Program-made: the position numbers and the translations under genes
NCBI RefSeq assembly: GCF_900100355.1
Contig: NZ_FNFH01000004.1
Span: 124,001 to 188,000, forward strand
From: Microbulbifer yueqingensis
GTDB taxonomy: Bacteria > Pseudomonadota > Gammaproteobacteria > Pseudomonadales > Cellvibrionaceae
Direction: 5' to 3'
DNA: 64,000 bases
The notes under the pieces: model-generated
Seen by the model: only the letters and a program-made list of their open reading frames with translations
What the model was told of the DNA's origin: nothing
Databases searched by the model: none
Part shown: positions 1-8,465 of the stretch, piece by piece
How positions within the stretch are numbered: position 1 is the stretch's first letter
Layout: every line of letters starts with the position of its first letter

Positions 1-125
1 ATAAAGGCACCGATAATCCCGATAACGATAGTCACGATCCAGCCGCCGGGATCCGGCCCCGGCATGATCCATTTCGCCAGGGCGCCGGCGATCAACCCGA
101 GAATAATCCAGGATAGAATTCCCAT
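1..125 (-). CDS. GlsB/YeaQ/YmgE-family small membrane protein (partial, 3' end outside window)
   Basis: About 41 N-terminal residues are visible, beginning MGILSWIILGLIAGALAKWI and continuing with a Pro/Gly turn (MPGPDPGG) into a second hydrophobic stretch. This is the pattern of the transglycosylase-associated (GlsB/YeaQ/YmgE) family of roughly 80-90 residue, three-helix inner-membrane stress proteins. The ATG is preceded by a GGAG Shine-Dalgarno about 8 bases upstream. The gene is read away from oxyR, so the two share the intergenic region 126-312. The biochemical role of the family is poorly known. The identification rests on the first two helices only. Confidence 0.75.
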   Translation of the reverse strand, partial: MGILSWIILGLIAGALAKWIMPGPDPGGWIVTIVIGIIGAF

Positions 126-312
126 GGTGGCACTCCACTCAGTATGTCCCTACACATATAGCAAATTTTTGCGCCTTTTTCCTCTAATAATGCTTTTTCA
201 TAGCAAATAGTTCTAAACAAGTCGCAGGGTATCCCCGGTCACGCACCAGGCTGGCAGGGGGCGCCTATTTATGAATAATCTCTATTACAGCCCCACAACC
301 GATTGCATTGCC
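126..312. promoter_or_regulatory. Divergent intergenic region between glsB-like gene and oxyR
   Basis: This stretch is AT-richer than its surroundings around 150-220 and must carry the promoters of both divergent genes. I could not assign a convincing -35/-10 pair or an OxyR half-site array by eye. It contains an in-frame upstream ATG for oxyR at 271 that is preceded by a purine-rich AGGGGG tract. Confidence 0.4.
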
Positions 313-1239
313 ATGACGCTGAACGAACTGCGCTACATAGTGACCCTGGCCCAGGAGCAGCATTTCGGGCGCGCTGCGGAACGTTGTTTCGTCAGCCAAC
401 CGACGCTGTCCATCGCGGTCAAGAAGCTGGAGAAGGAACTCGGGGTCTCCCTGTTCGAGCGCTCGAAGACCCGGGTACAGGCCACGCCCCTCGGCGAGCG
501 TATCGTCGCGCAGGCGCAACTGGTACTGGAGCAGTCCGCCGCCATCCGGGACATCGCCAGCGCCGGCAAGGACCAGCTCTCCAGCCCGCTTTCCGTGGGC
601 GCCATCTTTACCATCGGGCCCTACCTCTTCCCGCATTTCATCCCGCAGCTCCAGCGCATTGCGCCGGATATGCCCCTGGTGGTCGAGGAGGGCTACACCG
701 CCACCCTGCGACAGCGACTGCGCAAGGGCGAGCTCGACGCCATCATCATCGCGCTCCCATTCAACGAGCCGGATGTCGTCACCCAGCCGCTGTACGATGA
801 GCCATTCGTGGTGCTGATGCCCGCCGATCATCCCCTGGCAAGGCAGGAGCAGGTAGCCGCCGACCAGCTGTCGCAGGACAACGTGCTGCTACTGGGCGAG
901 GGGCACTGCTTCCGCGACCAGGTGCTGGAAGCGTGCCCGCAGCTGCAGCACAGCATCGAGAGGGAGGCCGGCAACGGTCGTATCCGCACGGCCGCCGACG
1001 GCAGTTCGCTCGAGACCCTGCGGCATATGGTGGCCTCCGGGCTGGGCATCACCGTACTGCCGATGTCTGCCGCAACGGCCTCCCAGTACGCCAGCGGCCT
1101 GCTGGTAACGCGGCCATTCGAATCACCGGCTCCCCAGCGAACCGTGGCCCTGGCCTGGCGGGCCAGCTTCCCGCGCCACCGCGCCATCGATATCCTGCGC
1201 GACGCCATCAACCAGTGCCAGCTATCGACCAGTGACTGA
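313..1239 (+). CDS. oxyR: Hydrogen-peroxide-sensing LysR-family regulator OxyR
   Basis: This is a 308-residue LysR-type regulator with an N-terminal winged helix (MTLNELRYIVTLAQEQHFGR onward) and a periplasmic-binding-protein-like sensor domain. Counting from the ATG at 313, the redox cysteines in GHCFRDQVLEAC fall at residues 199 and 208, the positions of the E. coli peroxide-sensing disulfide. That agreement and the conserved N-terminus support this start. An in-frame ATG at 271 has a better Shine-Dalgarno (AGGGGG) and would add 14 residues. The protein activates antioxidant genes when oxidised. The stop codon overlaps the GTG start of recG by 8 bases, so the two are probably co-transcribed. 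Confidence 0.95.
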   Translation: MTLNELRYIVTLAQEQHFGRAAERCFVSQPTLSIAVKKLEKELGVSLFERSKTRVQATPLGERIVAQAQLVLEQSAAIRDIASAGKDQLSSPLSVGAIFTIGPYLFPHFIPQLQRIAPDMPLVVEEGYTATLRQRLRKGELDAIIIALPFNEPDVVTQPLYDEPFVVLMPADHPLARQEQVAADQLSQDNVLLLGEGHCFRDQVLEACPQLQHSIEREAGNGRIRTAADGSSLETLRHMVASGLGITVLPMSAATASQYASGLLVTRPFESPAPQRTVALAWRASFPRHRAIDILRDAINQCQLSTSD

Positions 1240-3316
1240 TCCCGCCGACCAGCCCGTGACCACCCTGAAGGGGGTGGGAGAGAAATTTGCCCAGGTGCTG
1301 GCCCGGCTGCATATCCGCACGGTCCAGGATCTCCTCTTCCACCTGCCGCTGCGCTACCAGGATCGCACGCGCGTTACCCCCGTGGCCGCGCTGGTGCCGG
1401 GAGTGGATACCGTGATCGAGGGCGAGGTACGCGCGGCCGACATCGTTTTCGGGCGCCGGCGCAGCCTGCTGGTACGGCTGCAGGACGGCAGCGGCACGCT
1501 GTCGCTGCGCTTCTTCCACTTTACCGCGGCGCAGAAGCAGCGCTTTACGCCCGGCACCCGCCTGCGCTGTTACGGTGAAGCGCGCCGCGGCAGCGCCGGC
1601 ATCGAGCTGTACCACCCGGAAACCGAAGTCATTGGCGCGGACAGCCCGCCCCGGCCGGAGACCCTCACCCCGGTATACCCCCTCACCGAGGGCGTCAGCC
1701 AGGCGCGCCTGCGCGGGCTCGTGCAACAGGCCCTGGAGCGCCTGGCGCGCTCAGGAGTCACCGAACTGCTTCCCGCCGGGTTGCTGCCCGAGGAAATGCG
1801 CTACCCCATGGCGGAGGCGCTCGCCTACCTGCACGCACCGCCGGCCGGCGCCGACCTGGAACAGCTATTGCAAGGAATGCACCCGGCACAGCAGCGACTG
1901 GCACTGGAGGAATTACTGGCGCACCACCTGAGCCTGCTGGAGCTGCGGCGCAAGGGCGACGTCAACACCGCGCAGCCGTTACCGGGGGACCCGGCGCTGG
2001 AGCGCGACTTCCGCGCACAGCTGCCGTTTCAGCTGACGGGTGCGCAGGAGCGCGTCTGCCGTGAGATCGCGGCCGACCTGGCGCAGCCGCGGCCGATGAT
2101 GCGCCTGCTGCAGGGCGATGTCGGCGCCGGCAAGACCCTGGTCGCAGCCCTGGCCGCGCTCAGGGCGATCGGCAGTGCTACCCAGGTAGCGGTGATGGCT
2201 CCTACCGAGATCCTCGCCGAACAGCACCGGCGCAACTTCAGCGCGTGGCTGGAACCGCTGGGCGTTCGTGTCGCCAGCCTGACCGGCGGTATGAAGGCCG
2301 CGGAACGGCGAGCGCAGCTCTCCGCCATTGCCTCGGGCGAGGCCCAGGTGGTGGTGGGTACTCACGCACTGTTCCAGGCCGACGTCGTGTTCCATCACCT
2401 GGCGCTGGTGGTCATCGACGAGCAGCACCGATTCGGCGTGCGCCAGCGACTGGAGTTGCGGCAGAAAGGCAGTGGAACTGGTGGAACGGGCAATGTGCAG
2501 CCGCACCAGCTGATTATGACGGCCACACCGATCCCCCGCACCCTGGCGATGTCGGTATTCGCCGACCTCGATTGCTCGGTGATCGATGAGCTTCCGCCCG
2601 GCCGGCAACCGATCAACACGGTGGCCATTTCCGGCGAGCGCCGCGAGGAGGTGATTGAAAGGGTGCACCGGGCGGTCGCCGAGGGCCGCCAGGCCTACTG
2701 GGTATGTACGCTGATCGAGGAGTCGGAAAGCCTCCAGGCCCAGGCCGCGGAGTCCACGGCCTGTGAGCTGGCCGAAGTATTGGATGGCGTACGTATCGCA
2801 CTGGTGCACGGGCGCCTCAGGCCCGCACAGAAAGAGCGCGCCATGGCTGCCTTCAAGGCCGGGGAGGTGGACCTGCTGGTGGCGACGACGGTGATCGAGG
2901 TCGGCGTGGACGTGCCCAATGCGAGCCTGATGATCATCGAGAACCCGGAGCGGCTGGGGCTCGCGCAATTGCACCAGCTGCGCGGGCGCGTCGGCAGGGG
3001 TTCGGTGGCCAGTCACTGCGTGCTGCTGTACGGCAGCCCGCTGTCGCAGAACGGCCGCGCCCGGCTGCAGGCCCTGCGCCAGCACAGCGACGGATTCGCG
3101 ATCGCCGAAGAGGACCTGCGCCTGCGCGGGCCGGGCGAGATTCTCGGGACCCGGCAGACCGGCGAAATTGCACACCGCATCGCCGACCTGCAGCGGGACG
3201 CGCCCCTGCTGCCGCTGGTACAGCGGATCGCAGCCGCGGCCGAGCTTTCCAACGAGTCGCGCCAGCGCCTGGTCGAACGGTGGCTGCAGAACAGGCCGCG
3301 CTTCGCCGAGGCCTGA
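1232..3316 (+). CDS. recG: ATP-dependent DNA helicase RecG
   Basis: The 694-residue product has the normal length for RecG, which reverses stalled forks and processes branched recombination intermediates. It has an N-terminal wedge/OB domain, then a superfamily 2 helicase core with Walker A GDVGAGKT, the DEQH box (DEQHRFG) and motif III in MTATPIPRT. The C-terminal helicase half includes QLRGRVGRG and RLRGPGEILGTRQ, typical of RecG. Translation starts at a GTG lying inside the last codons of oxyR, which suggests translational coupling. The oxyR-recG pairing is seen in other gammaproteobacteria. Confidence 0.97.
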   Translation: MTDPADQPVTTLKGVGEKFAQVLARLHIRTVQDLLFHLPLRYQDRTRVTPVAALVPGVDTVIEGEVRAADIVFGRRRSLLVRLQDGSGTLSLRFFHFTAAQKQRFTPGTRLRCYGEARRGSAGIELYHPETEVIGADSPPRPETLTPVYPLTEGVSQARLRGLVQQALERLARSGVTELLPAGLLPEEMRYPMAEALAYLHAPPAGADLEQLLQGMHPAQQRLALEELLAHHLSLLELRRKGDVNTAQPLPGDPALERDFRAQLPFQLTGAQERVCREIAADLAQPRPMMRLLQGDVGAGKTLVAALAALRAIGSATQVAVMAPTEILAEQHRRNFSAWLEPLGVRVASLTGGMKAAERRAQLSAIASGEAQVVVGTHALFQADVVFHHLALVVIDEQHRFGVRQRLELRQKGSGTGGTGNVQPHQLIMTATPIPRTLAMSVFADLDCSVIDELPPGRQPINTVAISGERREEVIERVHRAVAEGRQAYWVCTLIEESESLQAQAAESTACELAEVLDGVRIALVHGRLRPAQKERAMAAFKAGEVDLLVATTVIEVGVDVPNASLMIIENPERLGLAQLHQLRGRVGRGSVASHCVLLYGSPLSQNGRARLQALRQHSDGFAIAEEDLRLRGPGEILGTRQTGEIAHRIADLQRDAPLLPLVQRIAAAAELSNESRQRLVERWLQNRPRFAEA

Positions 3317-3540
3317 GCAAGCCCGGCCGTGGCCACCGCGGTGAATGGAAGGGTACAATCAGTCACGAATCACCATTTCAGGGTTTTCCCACGTCCGCGC
3401 CCCCATCCCCACCAGGGAAGCTGCGGCGGGATGGGGACGGTCACCAGCGAGAACAAAGCCGCTTCCGGAACGGGCCCTTTTCTCTAAAGAAAAGAAACAG
3501 ACAACACCACGAAGAGTCATCAGCACTCAGGGAGAGCCCC
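3317..3540. other. Intergenic region recG to secreted protein gene
   Basis: This 224-base gap contains no convincing gene. The only structure noticed is an imperfect A/T-rich inverted stretch (CTTTTCTCTAAAGAAAAG) near 3477-3494, just upstream of the next gene. A promoter for the secreted protein gene is expected here but no clear box was found. Confidence 0.3.
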
Positions 3541-4227
3541 ATGAAAATCCGCAACGCTTACAAGTTCCTGTTCACTATCCCGCTGCTGTTCGGTTTCGCC
3601 ACGACGGGACACGCGCAGGGGGGCTGGTTCGGCGGCGACGACGAGTACCGGCCCAGCCTGCTTCTGCAGCCGAGTGAAATCACTTTCGCCGGCCCCACGC
3701 CGATGGATGGCCAGAACCTGCAACTGCTGTTGTCACTGCCGAATGGCCTCGGTGAGCTGCAGCGGCAGGCATCAGCCCAGTTCGAGGCCCATCTACAAAA
3801 CGAAATCCAGGCGCACCTGACCGAGCTGTTCAACGATGAGGAAATACCCCTGGTTGAGAACAGCGGTGAACTCGTGCTGGACAGCGCAGTAGAGATCTCG
3901 ATCCGCCAGCAAATCCGCGAGGTCAAGAAGTTCGATCGCTACGATTCCGAGCGGGGCTCCCTGAAGGTTTACGGTAAGTTTCGCTACACGCTCAGGGACC
4001 GCCAGGGCGCCATGCTCGATCAACAGCAGGTGGACCTGGAGAAGCTCGGGGTCGAGCGCCGCTACCTGACCCGCACCCCCCGTGATGGCGGCATGGTGGA
4101 AGACAGCACCGGACCGGCAGTGGAGAAAGTCCTGAGTGACCTGGTCGACGAGATCATCGACGTGGTCGAAGACCGGCTCGAAGCAGGGAAACTGCAGCAG
4201 CTGGCACTGAAAACCCAGTCGCCCTGA
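3541..4227 (+). CDS. Secreted protein of unknown function (tandem paralogue 1)
   Basis: The 228-residue product starts MKIRNAYKFLF, with a Sec signal peptide ending near ATTGHAQ. The ATG has a GGGAGAG Shine-Dalgarno; the frame is open further upstream but that part does not look coding. The mature part is rich in charged helices and has no recognised catalytic motif. It is clearly related to the next gene: both share an N-terminal P-x-E-I segment, a central EIPxVE(x)xG(x)LxL block, a G(x)(F/Y)RY strand pair and a C-terminal A(V/I)-x-(K/R)-(V/A)LS(D/E)(L/M)V(D/E)E helix. No membrane anchor or lipobox is present, so a periplasmic or secreted soluble protein is inferred. Confidence 0.75.
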   Translation: MKIRNAYKFLFTIPLLFGFATTGHAQGGWFGGDDEYRPSLLLQPSEITFAGPTPMDGQNLQLLLSLPNGLGELQRQASAQFEAHLQNEIQAHLTELFNDEEIPLVENSGELVLDSAVEISIRQQIREVKKFDRYDSERGSLKVYGKFRYTLRDRQGAMLDQQQVDLEKLGVERRYLTRTPRDGGMVEDSTGPAVEKVLSDLVDEIIDVVEDRLEAGKLQQLALKTQSP

Positions 4228-4274
4228 ACAGCTGCCCGCCCCGGCCAGGGTAATACGCGGCAAGTATCGGATGT

Positions 4275-4300
4275 CCCCCACAGCACCCGGTTTGTGGGGG
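4275..4300 (+). terminator. Hairpin downstream of secreted paralogue 1
   Basis: Perfect 8-bp arms CCCCCACA and TGTGGGGG enclose a 10-base loop, about 50 bases after the stop codon. The T-run that follows is weak (CGTTCTCT), so this is a possible rather than strong intrinsic terminator. Confidence 0.4.
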
Positions 4301-4382
4301 CGTTCTCTGCCGCAATACGCCTGGGCGCGCGCCCAGCAGCCCGCTTCCCCCGCCCGCCATTAAAACGCTCATCATCATAAGT

Positions 4383-4404
4383 GACTAAAAACAAAAATTT
4401 AGTC
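4383..4404. promoter_or_regulatory. Inverted repeat GACTAAA-N8-TTTAGTC upstream of paralogue 2
   Basis: Perfect 7-bp arms flank an A-rich spacer in an unusually AT-rich pocket of this high-GC region, about 180 bases before the next start codon. The geometry suits a regulator-binding dyad. The weak AT stem makes a terminator unlikely. No regulator is identified. Confidence 0.35.
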
Positions 4405-4585
4405 TACATCCTGCCCTGATTGGAGGACTGGCGTCTCCCGCCGATTTTTGCTATCAATCCCAGCTATAAGCCTGGCGAATACGGGCCCAGCCCTTTCGCC
4501 AGTGCCGCCAGGTTACGGCGGGGCGACAAACAACAAATACAAGTACAGGTCGCCAGCATAAGAATAATGATGATGGAGAAAAGCG

Positions 4586-5266
4586 ATGATATCCACAGCC
4601 CGCCTTACAGCGCTGGCCGCTGTGCTGTATGCCCTGTCCGGACCCGCAGCCGCCCAGGCTAAATTCCTCGGCTTTCAGGAAGATGCGCCAAACCCCCGGG
4701 TAAAAGTGGCCCCGGCAGAAATCCTCCTCGACATACCCATGCCCGTCAGCGGTGCGGATCTCGCCGACCTGCTGGCGAGGGCAAATTCCGGCTTGAGCCT
4801 GAGTGCGATAAAGGAGGAAGCACTGCGTGTATACCAGCAGCACCTGCACCGGGAGCTGTCGGAAGAACTGGCGGAACGGTTTGCCGACGCCGAGATCCCG
4901 GTGGTAGAGGGCGGGGCCCAGCTGACGTTGTCAAATTTCCTCGAGGTGAAAGCAATCAAGCACTTCAGTGAGCTGCGCAAGGGCAGTGACCAGAAGCTGG
5001 AGCGCGGTACGGTGGAACTCGAGGGGGTCTATCGATACCAGTGGCGGACAGCTGACGGAACAGCGATGCGTGAGGGGGAAGTCAACCTCGCCGACCTGAG
5101 GATTCGGGAGAGCTACAAGGTAAAGAGCGACCTCGGTGGCAACACGCAAGAGGACACCACCGAGGAGGCGATCAAGCGCGCCCTGTCGGAGATGGTAGAG
5201 GAAATGCTGGACAAGAGCGAAGACGACTTCGAGCCGGAACAGCTGCGCTCCCTGGCCAGCCTCTGA
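4586..5266 (+). CDS. Secreted protein of unknown function (tandem paralogue 2)
   Basis: The 226-residue product begins MISTARLTALAAVLYALSG with signal cleavage expected after GPAAAQA. A GGAG Shine-Dalgarno lies close upstream. The mature protein aligns along its length with the preceding gene: DIPMPVSGADLADLL matches FAGPTPMDGQNLQLL, then EIPVVEGGAQLTL matches EIPLVENSGELVL, and the C-terminal acidic helix is shared. The pair looks like an old tandem duplication, with divergence high enough that sequence identity is only about a third by eye. No known domain was recognised. It ends just before a convergent symporter gene. Confidence 0.75.
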   Translation: MISTARLTALAAVLYALSGPAAAQAKFLGFQEDAPNPRVKVAPAEILLDIPMPVSGADLADLLARANSGLSLSAIKEEALRVYQQHLHRELSEELAERFADAEIPVVEGGAQLTLSNFLEVKAIKHFSELRKGSDQKLERGTVELEGVYRYQWRTADGTAMREGEVNLADLRIRESYKVKSDLGGNTQEDTTEEAIKRALSEMVEEMLDKSEDDFEPEQLRSLASL

Positions 5267-5285
5267 AGGGAAGGACGGCCACGCA

Positions 5286-5313
5286 AGAGCGCGCCCCGCA
5301 GGCGGGGGCGCTC
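5286..5313. terminator. GC-rich hairpin between convergent genes
   Basis: An imperfect stem of GAGCGC(G)CCCC pairing with GGGG(G)CGCTC sits between the stop codons of two convergent genes. There is no good T-run on either strand, so a shared terminator is only plausible. Confidence 0.35.
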
Positions 5314-5329
5314 ATTAGGGGCCCGCTAT

Positions 5330-6649
5330 TTACTGGGCGACCGGCCGTGCTTCCCCGCCGCCATCCATACCGCCGGCAACACTGTTGTAATTGCGGTCGT
5401 AGAAGACTTCCTCCGAGAAGGCCCCCTCACTCTTCGCCACCACCGTGCTCACCACCGAGTCACCGGTAATATTGACCGCAGTGCGGACCATATCCAGCAG
5501 GCGATCCACCCCCATCACGATGGCGATACCCTCCAGCGGCAGTCCCACCTGCTGCAGCACCATTGCCAGCATGATCAGCCCCACGCCCGGCACCCCGGCG
5601 GTACCGATTGAAGCCAGGGTCGCGGTCAGGATCACTGTCAGGTAGCCACCGAGGCCGATATCGATACCGTACATCTGGGCGATGAAGGCCGTGGCCACCC
5701 CCTGCATGATGGCGGTGCCGTCCATGTTGATGGTGGCCCCGAGCGGCACGGTGAACGCCGCCACCTTGTTGTCCACGCCGAGCCGCTTCTCCACCGTTGC
5801 CAGGGTCACCGGGATGGTGGCCGCGGACGAGGCGGTGCTGAAGGCAAAAGCCATGGCGGGGCGCATCTTCTTCAACAGCTCCAGCGGGTTCAGGCCGGAG
5901 AGCAGCTTCAGCAGGACTGAATAGAAGCCCAGGCCGTGCAGCAGCAGCACGCCCAGCACCACGAGGAAATATTTGCCCAGGTCGAGCATGAAATCCCAGC
6001 CCAGCTCGGCAAAGGTCTTGGCCAGCAGGGCGAAAACGCCGTACGGCGCAAACACCATCAGCACGCCCACCATGCGCAGGATGACTTCGTTGAGGTCGTT
6101 GAAGAAAGCTGACACGCGCCGGCCCGGCTCGCCGCAACGGGAAATCGCGTAGCCCATCAGCAGGGCGAATACGATGATCTGCAGCATGTTGCCCTCGGCC
6201 ATCGCCTGCACCGGGTTGGTGGGGAAGATGTTCACCAGCACCTCGGACAGGGGCGGTTGCTCCTTCACTTCAAAGGTCGCGTCTGCACTTGCCTCCACGC
6301 CGGTACCGGGCTGCACCACCAGCGCCACCACCAGCGCCAGCGTGATTGCCACTGCAGTAGTAAGGAGGTAGAGCAGCAGCGTCTTGCCGGCCAGCGGCCC
6401 GATACGATGTCCCTCGGACAGGGCACAGGCACCACAGATCAGGGACACCAGCACCAGCGGCACCACCATCAGCTTGAGCGAGGCGATGAACACGCGACCG
6501 GCAATGTCGAACAGGCCCTGGGTGAGGTAGGTATCGAGAAAATTCGCGAGCGCGCTGCCCGGCATCAGGGTGTGGCCCACGGCATAGATGATGACACCGG
6601 CAACGATACCGGCCAGCATCCCCAGGAGTATTTTGGTAGTGAGACCCAT
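5330..6649 (-). CDS. Dicarboxylate/amino acid:cation symporter (DAACS family)
   Basis: The 439-residue protein has eight hydrophobic segments plus the re-entrant hairpin signatures of glutamate/aspartate/C4-dicarboxylate sodium or proton symporters: a serine-rich STASSAATIPVT tip and NMDGTAIMQG in the substrate-binding helix. Start chosen at MGLTTKILLGM, with a GGAGAG Shine-Dalgarno; the frame stays open 55 codons further but that part is not conserved-looking. It catalyses inner-membrane uptake of glutamate, aspartate or a C4-dicarboxylate; which one cannot be told from sequence. It is transcribed divergently from ubiC. Confidence 0.9.
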   Translation of the reverse strand: MGLTTKILLGMLAGIVAGVIIYAVGHTLMPGSALANFLDTYLTQGLFDIAGRVFIASLKLMVVPLVLVSLICGACALSEGHRIGPLAGKTLLLYLLTTAVAITLALVVALVVQPGTGVEASADATFEVKEQPPLSEVLVNIFPTNPVQAMAEGNMLQIIVFALLMGYAISRCGEPGRRVSAFFNDLNEVILRMVGVLMVFAPYGVFALLAKTFAELGWDFMLDLGKYFLVVLGVLLLHGLGFYSVLLKLLSGLNPLELLKKMRPAMAFAFSTASSAATIPVTLATVEKRLGVDNKVAAFTVPLGATINMDGTAIMQGVATAFIAQMYGIDIGLGGYLTVILTATLASIGTAGVPGVGLIMLAMVLQQVGLPLEGIAIVMGVDRLLDMVRTAVNITGDSVVSTVVAKSEGAFSEEVFYDRNYNSVAGGMDGGGEARPVAQ

Positions 6650-6860
6650 TTCTGTTGTTGCTCTCCGCAATTGTCCGGCCCCTGCACCGGTCGGGACAGC
6701 GCGCCACTGTGGCGCTTGCCCGGGGAGGGCCCGCGCGGTTGCGGGGGCCGGGGCGCTGGTAAGGTTCTGGTTAACGCAAGCGGCCACTATATCGGCAGGC
6801 GCGCTCTTCGGCAAAAGCCGGACGCGCGGAGTTGGTTACGTGACGGTGGCAGAGGGTACA

Positions 6861-7496
6861 ATGGGGCCTTCGAGTTCGGCCCCGGGGTTCGCGTTGTACC
6901 AGTCTCCCTACACACCTGATGGCCAGTGGTTCAGGCAGCCGCTGGAGTCGCTGCACTGCCGGCCTCCGGCACGGCTGCTGCCGTGGCTGGTGCACCCCGG
7001 CTCCCTGACTGCGGCGCTGAAACACCTGAGCCGCAACCGGTTTCACGTGCAGGTATTGCACCAGCGCTGGCACCAGCCAACGCTCGAGGAACGTCGCGAG
7101 CTGGGACTGCGCGACCGGCAACTGGCCCTGGTGCGGGAAGTCCTGCTGTACGGCGGTGAGACCCCCTGGGTATATGCCCGCAGCGTGTTGCCGGAATACT
7201 GCCTGCGCGGCCCTTCACGCTACCTGCGCAACCTGGACAACCGGCCGCTGGGAGAATTGCTGTTCAGCGAACCCGGCATCCGCCGCGGCCCCATCCTGCT
7301 CAACCGGCAGCATCGCAACCCGCGCTGCGACCTGGCCGAGCTGGCGGATGAGGACGAGCGGGCCTGGGGACGCCGCTCGACATTCTGGCTGCGGAACCGG
7401 CCGCTGCTGGTGGCAGAGACTTTCCTGAAGGCATTTCAGCCCGACTTCGCGCCCCTTACCGGGCCGGGAGAGGCGGGCGACGGAGAACAATCGTGA
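6861..7496 (+). CDS. ubiC: Chorismate lyase UbiC
   Basis: The 211-residue product converts chorismate to 4-hydroxybenzoate and pyruvate, the first committed step of ubiquinone synthesis. The frame is open far upstream, but the ATG at 6861 has an AGAGGGT ribosome site and gives a family-sized protein. Conserved features are the VLLYGG(E)[11 protein letters not shown] segment and the C-terminal [14 protein letters not shown], which carries the catalytic-region Glu. The stop overlaps the GTG start of ubiA by 4 bases (GTGA), so the two are translationally coupled. Confidence 0.93.
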   Translation: MGPSSSAPGFALYQSPYTPDGQWFRQPLESLHCRPPARLLPWLVHPGSLTAALKHLSRNRFHVQVLHQRWHQPTLEERRELGLRDRQLALVREVLLYGGETPWVYARSVLPEYCLRGPSRYLRNLDNRPLGELLFSEPGIRRGPILLNRQHRNPRCDLAELADEDERAWGRRSTFWLRNRPLLVAETFLKAFQPDFAPLTGPGEAGDGEQS

Positions 7497-8374
7497 TCAG
7501 CCAACAACTTTCACAGCGCTGGCCGGCGGCATTGCCCTACTGGCAGCTGGCCCGCCTCGACCGGCCCATTGGCTCGCTGTTGCTGATGTGGCCCACCTGG
7601 TGGGCCCTGTGGCTGGCGGCAGGCGGCTGGCCTGGCCTGCACCTCTTTGCAGTATTCACCCTCGGGGTCATCCTGATGCGGGCTGCCGGCTGTGCCATCA
7701 ATGACTTCGCCGACCGGAATATCGACGGTCACGTCAAGCGCACTGCGGCGCGCCCGCTGGCCACCGGCAGTATCAGCCCGGCCTCCGCCATCAAGATGTT
7801 TGCCGGGCTCAGCCTGCTGGCCTTCCTGCTGGTACTGACTACCAACAGGCTCACCATCCTGCTGTCACTGCCCGCGGTGGCGCTGGCGTTCTGCTACCCA
7901 TTCGTCAAGCGCTACACCCATATGCCGCAGGTGGTGCTGGGGGCGGCATTCAGCATGGCCATCCCCATGGCCTTTGCCGCTGTGCGCGCGGAAGTACCGC
8001 CGGAGGCCTGGCTGCTCTATACCGCCAACCTGCTATGGACGGTGGCCTATGACACCCTCTACGCCATGGTGGACCGCGACGACGACCTGAAGATCGGGGT
8101 AAAGTCCACGGCAGTGCTGTTTGGCGACCTCGACCGGCCCATGATCGCCGCCCTGCAGGCCCTGGCCGTGTTCGCACTACTGCTGGCCGGGCAGCGCTTC
8201 GAACTGGGCGGTGCCTACTATGGCGGGTTGGCAGCGGCCACCGCACTGTTTGCCTACCAGCAGTGGCTGGCGCGGGAGAGGGAGCGAAATGCCTGCTTCC
8301 GCGCATTCCTGAACAATAACTGGGTCGGCGCATCGGTTTTTCTGGGAATATTTTTCCACTACCTGCTGGCCTGA
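7493..8374 (+). CDS. ubiA: 4-hydroxybenzoate polyprenyltransferase UbiA
   Basis: This 293-residue integral membrane prenyltransferase attaches the polyprenyl tail to 4-hydroxybenzoate supplied by UbiC. Both Mg-diphosphate binding motifs are visible: N70-D71-F-A-D74 in the first and D187[11 protein letters not shown] in the second. The rest is eight to nine hydrophobic helices. It uses a GTG start overlapping ubiC. The gene is followed by phoB, as in Pseudomonas-type genomes. The prenyl chain length cannot be read from the sequence. Confidence 0.96.
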   Translation: MISQQLSQRWPAALPYWQLARLDRPIGSLLLMWPTWWALWLAAGGWPGLHLFAVFTLGVILMRAAGCAINDFADRNIDGHVKRTAARPLATGSISPASAIKMFAGLSLLAFLLVLTTNRLTILLSLPAVALAFCYPFVKRYTHMPQVVLGAAFSMAIPMAFAAVRAEVPPEAWLLYTANLLWTVAYDTLYAMVDRDDDLKIGVKSTAVLFGDLDRPMIAALQALAVFALLLAGQRFELGGAYYGGLAAATALFAYQQWLARERERNACFRAFLNNNWVGASVFLGIFFHYLLA

Positions 8375-8400
8375 ACCACAGCCCGTGGCGCACCCGGCGG

Positions 8401-8434
8401 CTGTCACATATTTGTCACTAAAATGCCGTTAAAT
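8401..8434 (+). promoter_or_regulatory. Pho box and -10 element of phoBR
   Basis: CTGTCACATATTTGTCAC at 8401-8418 is very close to the PhoB consensus (two 7-base CTGTCAT-like repeats with a 4-base AT spacer). A -10-like TTAAAT lies at 8429-8434, leaving the 10-base gap usual for class I PhoB promoters in which the Pho box replaces the -35. It lies 32 bases before the phoB start codon, implying autoregulation. Confidence 0.88.
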
Positions 8435-8465
8435 GGGCCCGAAGAAAGCAGGGTATGACAGGCAA

